Source: Hymenobacter sp. (lineage in GTDB: Bacteria; Bacteroidota; Bacteroidia; Cytophagales; Hymenobacteraceae). From it: 9,912 nt of DNA. Of this stretch, positions 6,984-9,912 are shown piece after piece. The notes beneath the pieces were generated by a model, which had not been told where the DNA came from, searched no databases, and saw only the letters and a program-made list of their open reading frames with translations. Positions within the stretch are counted from its first letter, which is position 1, and each line of letters opens with the position of its first letter. The stretch covers positions 1 to 9,912 of the forward strand of contig JANYFQ010000004.1 of assembly GCA_025362615.1 (NCBI GenBank), read 5' to 3'. Made by a program: the position numbers and the translations under genes.

Positions 6984-8276
6984 ATGCTCGCCGTTTCCCT
7001 GGCCGATTTACCCGCCGATTTCCGTGCCCGCGCCCTGCAATGGGCTGGTGCATTTCGGTATTGTGCTTACTTTGAACACAATGACTTGCAGGCATCGTCC
7101 CCTTCTGCTTTTGCCCGGCTACTGGCCGTGGCAACCACGGCCCCGGCTGCCCCCGCTTCGCTGGCCGCGCTTGCCACCCAAGCCGTAGCCGACGGGCTGC
7201 AATCGCCGCCGCATTGCGGCTTCATCACCTACGACATTAAAAACGAGGTAGAAAACCTTGAAAGTGCGAATTTCTCGGGGTTTGACTGGCCCGCTCTGCA
7301 CTTTTTCACGCCCGAAACCTGGCTCTGCTGGGCGGCTGATACTGTGCTGTTTCACGGCGAAACGCACGGCGTGTTGGCCGCTATCCTGGCCACTGAAGTA
7401 CTCGCCGCCCTGCCGCCCGCAGTACCGCCCCTACGTCCCCGAACATCGCGCCCCGACTATCTGCAAACTGTGGAGCAGGTGCGCGAAGATATTTTGAACG
7501 GCGAAGTTTACGAGCTGACGCTGTGCCAGGAGTTTTACGCCGAAAACGTCGCGCTTGACCCCATAGCAACCTTTTGGCGGTTGAACGAGGCGTCTCCAGC
7601 CCCGTTTGCCGGTTTTTTACGTCATCGCGACCACTACCTACTGTGCGCTTCACCCGAGCTGTTTTTGGCTCTCAATGAAACGCTTATCACCTCGCAGCCC
7701 ATCAAGGGCACCCGCCGACGGGGCACTACGCCGGCCGACGATGAAGCCCAGCGTTTGAGCCTTTTGCACGACGAGAAGGAACAGGCCGAAAACCTGATGA
7801 TTGTCGATTTGGTCCGCAACGACCTGGCCCGCGTTGCCCGCACCGGCACCGTGCAAGTGCCCGAACTCTTTGGCACTTATGCTTTTCGGCAGGTGTGGCA
7901 ACTCATTTCCACCGTTGAGGCAGAGTTGCGGCCCGGCCTAGTTCTAACTGATATTTTGCGGGCCACTTTCCCGATGGGTTCGATGACGGGTGCCCCAAAA
8001 ATCCGCGCTATGCAGCTCATCGACCAGTACGAGCGCACCCGGCGCGGCCTTTTCAGCGGCAGCGTCGGCTACGTGCTGCCCGGCGGCGATTTTGCCTTCA
8101 ACGTCGTCATTCGCAGCCTCCAATACCGCGCCGACACTGGCTATCTGAGCCTGCAAACCGGTTCCGCCATCACCTACGACTCGGTAGCCGAAGAAGAATA
8201 TACGGAGTGCCTGCTTAAGGCCCAAGGTGTTTTAACCGCTTTACAGACAAGCATTAACACGGGCGACGAAACGTAG
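6984..8276 (+). CDS. pabB: Aminodeoxychorismate synthase component I (PabB)
   Basis: PabB converts chorismate, with ammonia from the glutaminase PabA, to 4-amino-4-deoxychorismate, the precursor of p-aminobenzoate for folate. The 430-residue protein has the complete chorismate-binding domain from about residue 155: SPELF (223-227), PIKGTRRRG (239-247), the DEKEQAENLMIVDLVRNDL block (263-281), FPMGSMTGAPK (329-339) and GSAITYDSVAEEEYTEC (393-409). Lys241 in PIKGT is the residue that separates PabB from TrpE, which has PIAGT, so PabB is favoured over anthranilate synthase. The N-terminal part (1-150) is short and divergent. At the usual HLVST segment the sequence is WQLIST (305-310), with Gln306 where His is expected. 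No pabA or aminodeoxychorismate lyase (pabC) gene is in the window and no such domain is fused. The ATG at 6984 follows an A-run, fits the family N-terminus and lies 18 bp after the TPR gene. Confidence 0.93.
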   Translation: MLAVSLADLPADFRARALQWAGAFRYCAYFEHNDLQASSPSAFARLLAVATTAPAAPASLAALATQAVADGLQSPPHCGFITYDIKNEVENLESANFSGFDWPALHFFTPETWLCWAADTVLFHGETHGVLAAILATEVLAALPPAVPPLRPRTSRPDYLQTVEQVREDILNGEVYELTLCQEFYAENVALDPIATFWRLNEASPAPFAGFLRHRDHYLLCASPELFLALNETLITSQPIKGTRRRGTTPADDEAQRLSLLHDEKEQAENLMIVDLVRNDLARVARTGTVQVPELFGTYAFRQVWQLISTVEAELRPGLVLTDILRATFPMGSMTGAPKIRAMQLIDQYERTRRGLFSGSVGYVLPGGDFAFNVVIRSLQYRADTGYLSLQTGSAITYDSVAEEEYTECLLKAQGVLTALQTSINTGDET

Positions 8277-8329
8277 CTTCAAGGCGGCTGCAAGGCATTT
8301 TTACAAACCTATTCCTGCCATTTTGTCCG

Positions 8330-8337
8330 TAACTTTG
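8330..8337 (+). promoter_or_regulatory. Candidate Bacteroidota -7 promoter element for miaB
   Basis: TAACTTTG matches TAnnTTTG exactly, lies in the 87-bp spacer after pabB and would start transcription around 8341-8344, leaving a leader of about 20 bases before the miaB ATG at 8364. The -33 region holds only a T-rich stretch (about 8298-8302) and no clean TTG at the standard distance. Placement makes it a good candidate that miaB is transcribed separately from pabB. Confidence 0.55.
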
Positions 8338-8363
8338 TTGTTCGCCGCACCGCGCTGCTCTTC

Positions 8364-9812
8364 ATGTCCCAACCCATCCTGACCCTCGATTTTCTGGACC
8401 AACCGGCTGCCCCGGTAGCTGCCGCCGACCACGCCCCGAGCGGCGAAATTCGCGTCACGCCCGCCACCCGCACGGGCCGCGAACGCAAGCTCTACATCGA
8501 GAGCTACGGCTGTCAGATGAATTTCTCGGACTCCGAAATCGTGTCCAGCATTTTGTTTGCCGAAGGTTTCGACACCACCGACGACCTCGCCAACGCCGAC
8601 CTCGTGCTGCTCAACACCTGCTCCATCCGCGAGAAGGCCGAACAAACTGTGCGGATGCGCCTCAAACAAATCAATTCGCACAAAAAACGCAAGCCCGGAA
8701 TGCTCGTCGGCGTACTCGGCTGCATGGCCGAACGCCTCAAAAGCCAGTTTTTGGAAGAAGACAAAATCGTGGATATGGTCGTCGGTCCCGATGCCTACCG
8801 CGACCTGCCCCGGCTTATTCAGGAAATCGACGGCGGCCAACGCGCCGTAAACGTGCTCCTTAGCCGCGAAGAGACCTACGCCGACATCACGCCCGTGCGC
8901 CTCAATTCCAACGGCGTGTCGGCGTTCATCAGCATCATGCGGGGCTGCGACAATATGTGTTCGTTTTGCGTGGTGCCCTTCACGCGGGGCCGCGAACGCA
9001 GCCGCGATGCCCACAGCATTCTGCGCGAAGCCCACGACCTTGTAGCCGCTGGCTACAAAGAAGTTACCCTGCTCGGCCAGAACGTGGACAGCTACAAATG
9101 GGCGGCGGCCGACGGCTCCGAACACGTCAATTTTGCCCAGTTGCTCGAACGCGTGGCCCTCGTCAGCCCCGCGCTGCGGGTGCGTTTTGCCACCTCCCAC
9201 CCCAAGGATATTACCGACGAAGTGCTGCACACGATGAAGCGGCACGACAACATTTGCAAATACATTCACCTGCCCGCGCAAAGCGGCAATTCGCGCATTC
9301 TGGCGCTGATGAACCGCACCTACGACCGTGCCTGGTACGAGCAGCGCGTCCTCAAAATCCGGGAAATTCTGGGCGATGACTGCGCCATTTCGACCGATAT
9401 GATTTCGGGTTTTTGTTCCGAGACCGAAGCCGAACACGAAGACACCAAAAGCCTGATGGAATGGGTGCGCTACGACCTGGCGTATATGTTTTTCTACTCC
9501 GAGCGCCCCGGCACCCTCGCCGCCCGCAAGCTGCCCGACGACGTGCCGCTGGAAGTCAAAAAACGCCGCCTGCAGGAAATCATTGACTTACAACAAGTTC
9601 ACAGCGCCACCCGCAACGCCAACGCCATTGGCCGCGTGTACAAGGTGCTGGTCGAGAATTTCTCCAAGCGTTCGAAAGAACATTTGAGCGGGCGCAACAG
9701 TCAGAACCAGGTTGTTATTTTTCCGAAGGAGAATTTTCAAAAAGGGGACTACGTGAACGTACTCGTCCATTCAAGTTCGGCCAGTACGCTGCTGGGGGAA
9801 GCAGTAAATTAA
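8364..9812 (+). CDS. miaB: tRNA-2-methylthio-N6-dimethylallyladenosine synthase MiaB
   Basis: MiaB is a radical-SAM enzyme with two [4Fe-4S] clusters that adds a methylthio group to i6A37 in tRNAs reading UNN codons, making ms2i6A and stabilising codon pairing. The 482-residue product carries all parts. The N-terminal MTTase domain has Cys50 (YGCQMN), Cys86 (NTCSIRE) and Cys120 (LGCMAER) as cluster ligands. The radical-SAM domain has Cys195-x3-Cys199-x2-Cys202 (RGCDNMCSFC) followed by VVPFTRGRERSR. A C-terminal TRAM domain spans about 423-482. NTCSIREKAE and the PFTRGRE context point to MiaB and not MtaB or RimO. About 40 extra residues, rich in Ala, Pro and Thr, precede the first domain. The ATG at 8364 follows a candidate promoter. 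The i6A-forming partner MiaA is not in the window. All expected residues are intact. Confidence 0.97.
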   Translation: MSQPILTLDFLDQPAAPVAAADHAPSGEIRVTPATRTGRERKLYIESYGCQMNFSDSEIVSSILFAEGFDTTDDLANADLVLLNTCSIREKAEQTVRMRLKQINSHKKRKPGMLVGVLGCMAERLKSQFLEEDKIVDMVVGPDAYRDLPRLIQEIDGGQRAVNVLLSREETYADITPVRLNSNGVSAFISIMRGCDNMCSFCVVPFTRGRERSRDAHSILREAHDLVAAGYKEVTLLGQNVDSYKWAAADGSEHVNFAQLLERVALVSPALRVRFATSHPKDITDEVLHTMKRHDNICKYIHLPAQSGNSRILALMNRTYDRAWYEQRVLKIREILGDDCAISTDMISGFCSETEAEHEDTKSLMEWVRYDLAYMFFYSERPGTLAARKLPDDVPLEVKKRRLQEIIDLQQVHSATRNANAIGRVYKVLVENFSKRSKEHLSGRNSQNQVVIFPKENFQKGDYVNVLVHSSSASTLLGEAVN

Positions 9813-9816
9813 ATCG

Positions 9817-9892
9817 CGCACAGAGTTCATAGAGTTAAAAGGAGTAAAAAGAAAGAAAAGAGCAACTCTTTTAACTCTGTGAACTCTGTGCG
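9817..9892. repeat. Long imperfect inverted repeat (hairpin) built from 9-bp units, after miaB
   Basis: The left arm (9817-9845) and right arm (9865-9892) pair over about 28 bp with one G-U wobble and one bulged G, around an A-rich 19-base loop (9846-9864). Each arm is itself a series of 9-mers: CACAGAGTT, CATAGAGTT, AAAAGGAGT on the left, and AACTCTTTT, AACTCTGTG, AACTCTGTG on the right. It starts four bases after the miaB stop, so it may end transcription or protect the 3' end, but no T-tract follows the right arm. It may instead be one copy of a dispersed palindromic repeat. The last 20 bases of the window show nothing else. Confidence 0.8.
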
Positions 9893-9912
9893 AGAAAAAC
9901 CAAACAACTTCA

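Noticed and set aside
6984..8276. Anthranilate synthase component I (TrpE)
   Set aside because: PIKGT with Lys241 and the lack of neighbouring trp genes favour PabB; TrpE has PIAGT.
8301..9437. 378-codon leftward frame opposite miaB
   Set aside because: It lies fully antisense to miaB, whose cluster cysteines are intact; composition is His/Val/Gly-rich as expected for a complement-strand shadow.

Overview
The window is ordinary chromosomal DNA from a high-GC member of the Bacteroidota, most likely a Hymenobacter-like Cytophagales species. The evidence is GC-rich codon use, Bacteroidota-type -7 promoter elements (TAnnTTTG), start codons preceded by A-rich stretches instead of Shine-Dalgarno motifs, a Bacteroidota-type outer-membrane putative porin, and a NIF3/zinc-ribbon gene pair. 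The genus assignment is inferred from overall resemblance, not from a marker gene.

Layout: positions 1-196 hold no gene that can be supported, only a short degenerate direct repeat. Two cell-envelope genes are read leftwards. First comes lpxK (2197-3279), the lipid A 4'-kinase, then a putative beta-barrel porin (197-2137) 59 bp downstream; both appear to start with TTG. A divergent spacer (3280-3453) carries a -7 element facing lpxK and, on the other side, a run of degenerate heptamers just before the next gene.

Rightwards, a NIF3/DUF34 metal-binding protein (3454-4575) overlaps a coiled-coil C4 zinc-ribbon protein (4565-5332) by 11 bp. The pair ends in a strong intrinsic terminator (5355-5388). 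Next is a secreted or periplasmic helical-repeat (TPR-like) protein (5442-6965), then, 18 bp later, pabB (6984-8276), the chorismate-using subunit of aminodeoxychorismate synthase in folate synthesis. After a spacer with its own promoter element comes miaB (8364-9812), the radical-SAM tRNA methylthiotransferase. The window closes with a long imperfect hairpin made of 9-bp repeats (9817-9892).

The genes form small housekeeping transcription units (outer membrane, metal/zinc-ribbon pair, folate, tRNA modification) and not one pathway. I see no mobile element, CRISPR array, RNA gene, defence locus or biosynthetic cluster, and nothing here amounts to a clear undescribed system. The most interesting points are a TPR-like protein whose sequence recalls eukaryotic Iml2/TTC39 proteins, the NIF3/zinc-ribbon overlap, a His-to-Gln change at a conserved PabB position, and the nested 9-mer and 7-mer repeats in spacers.
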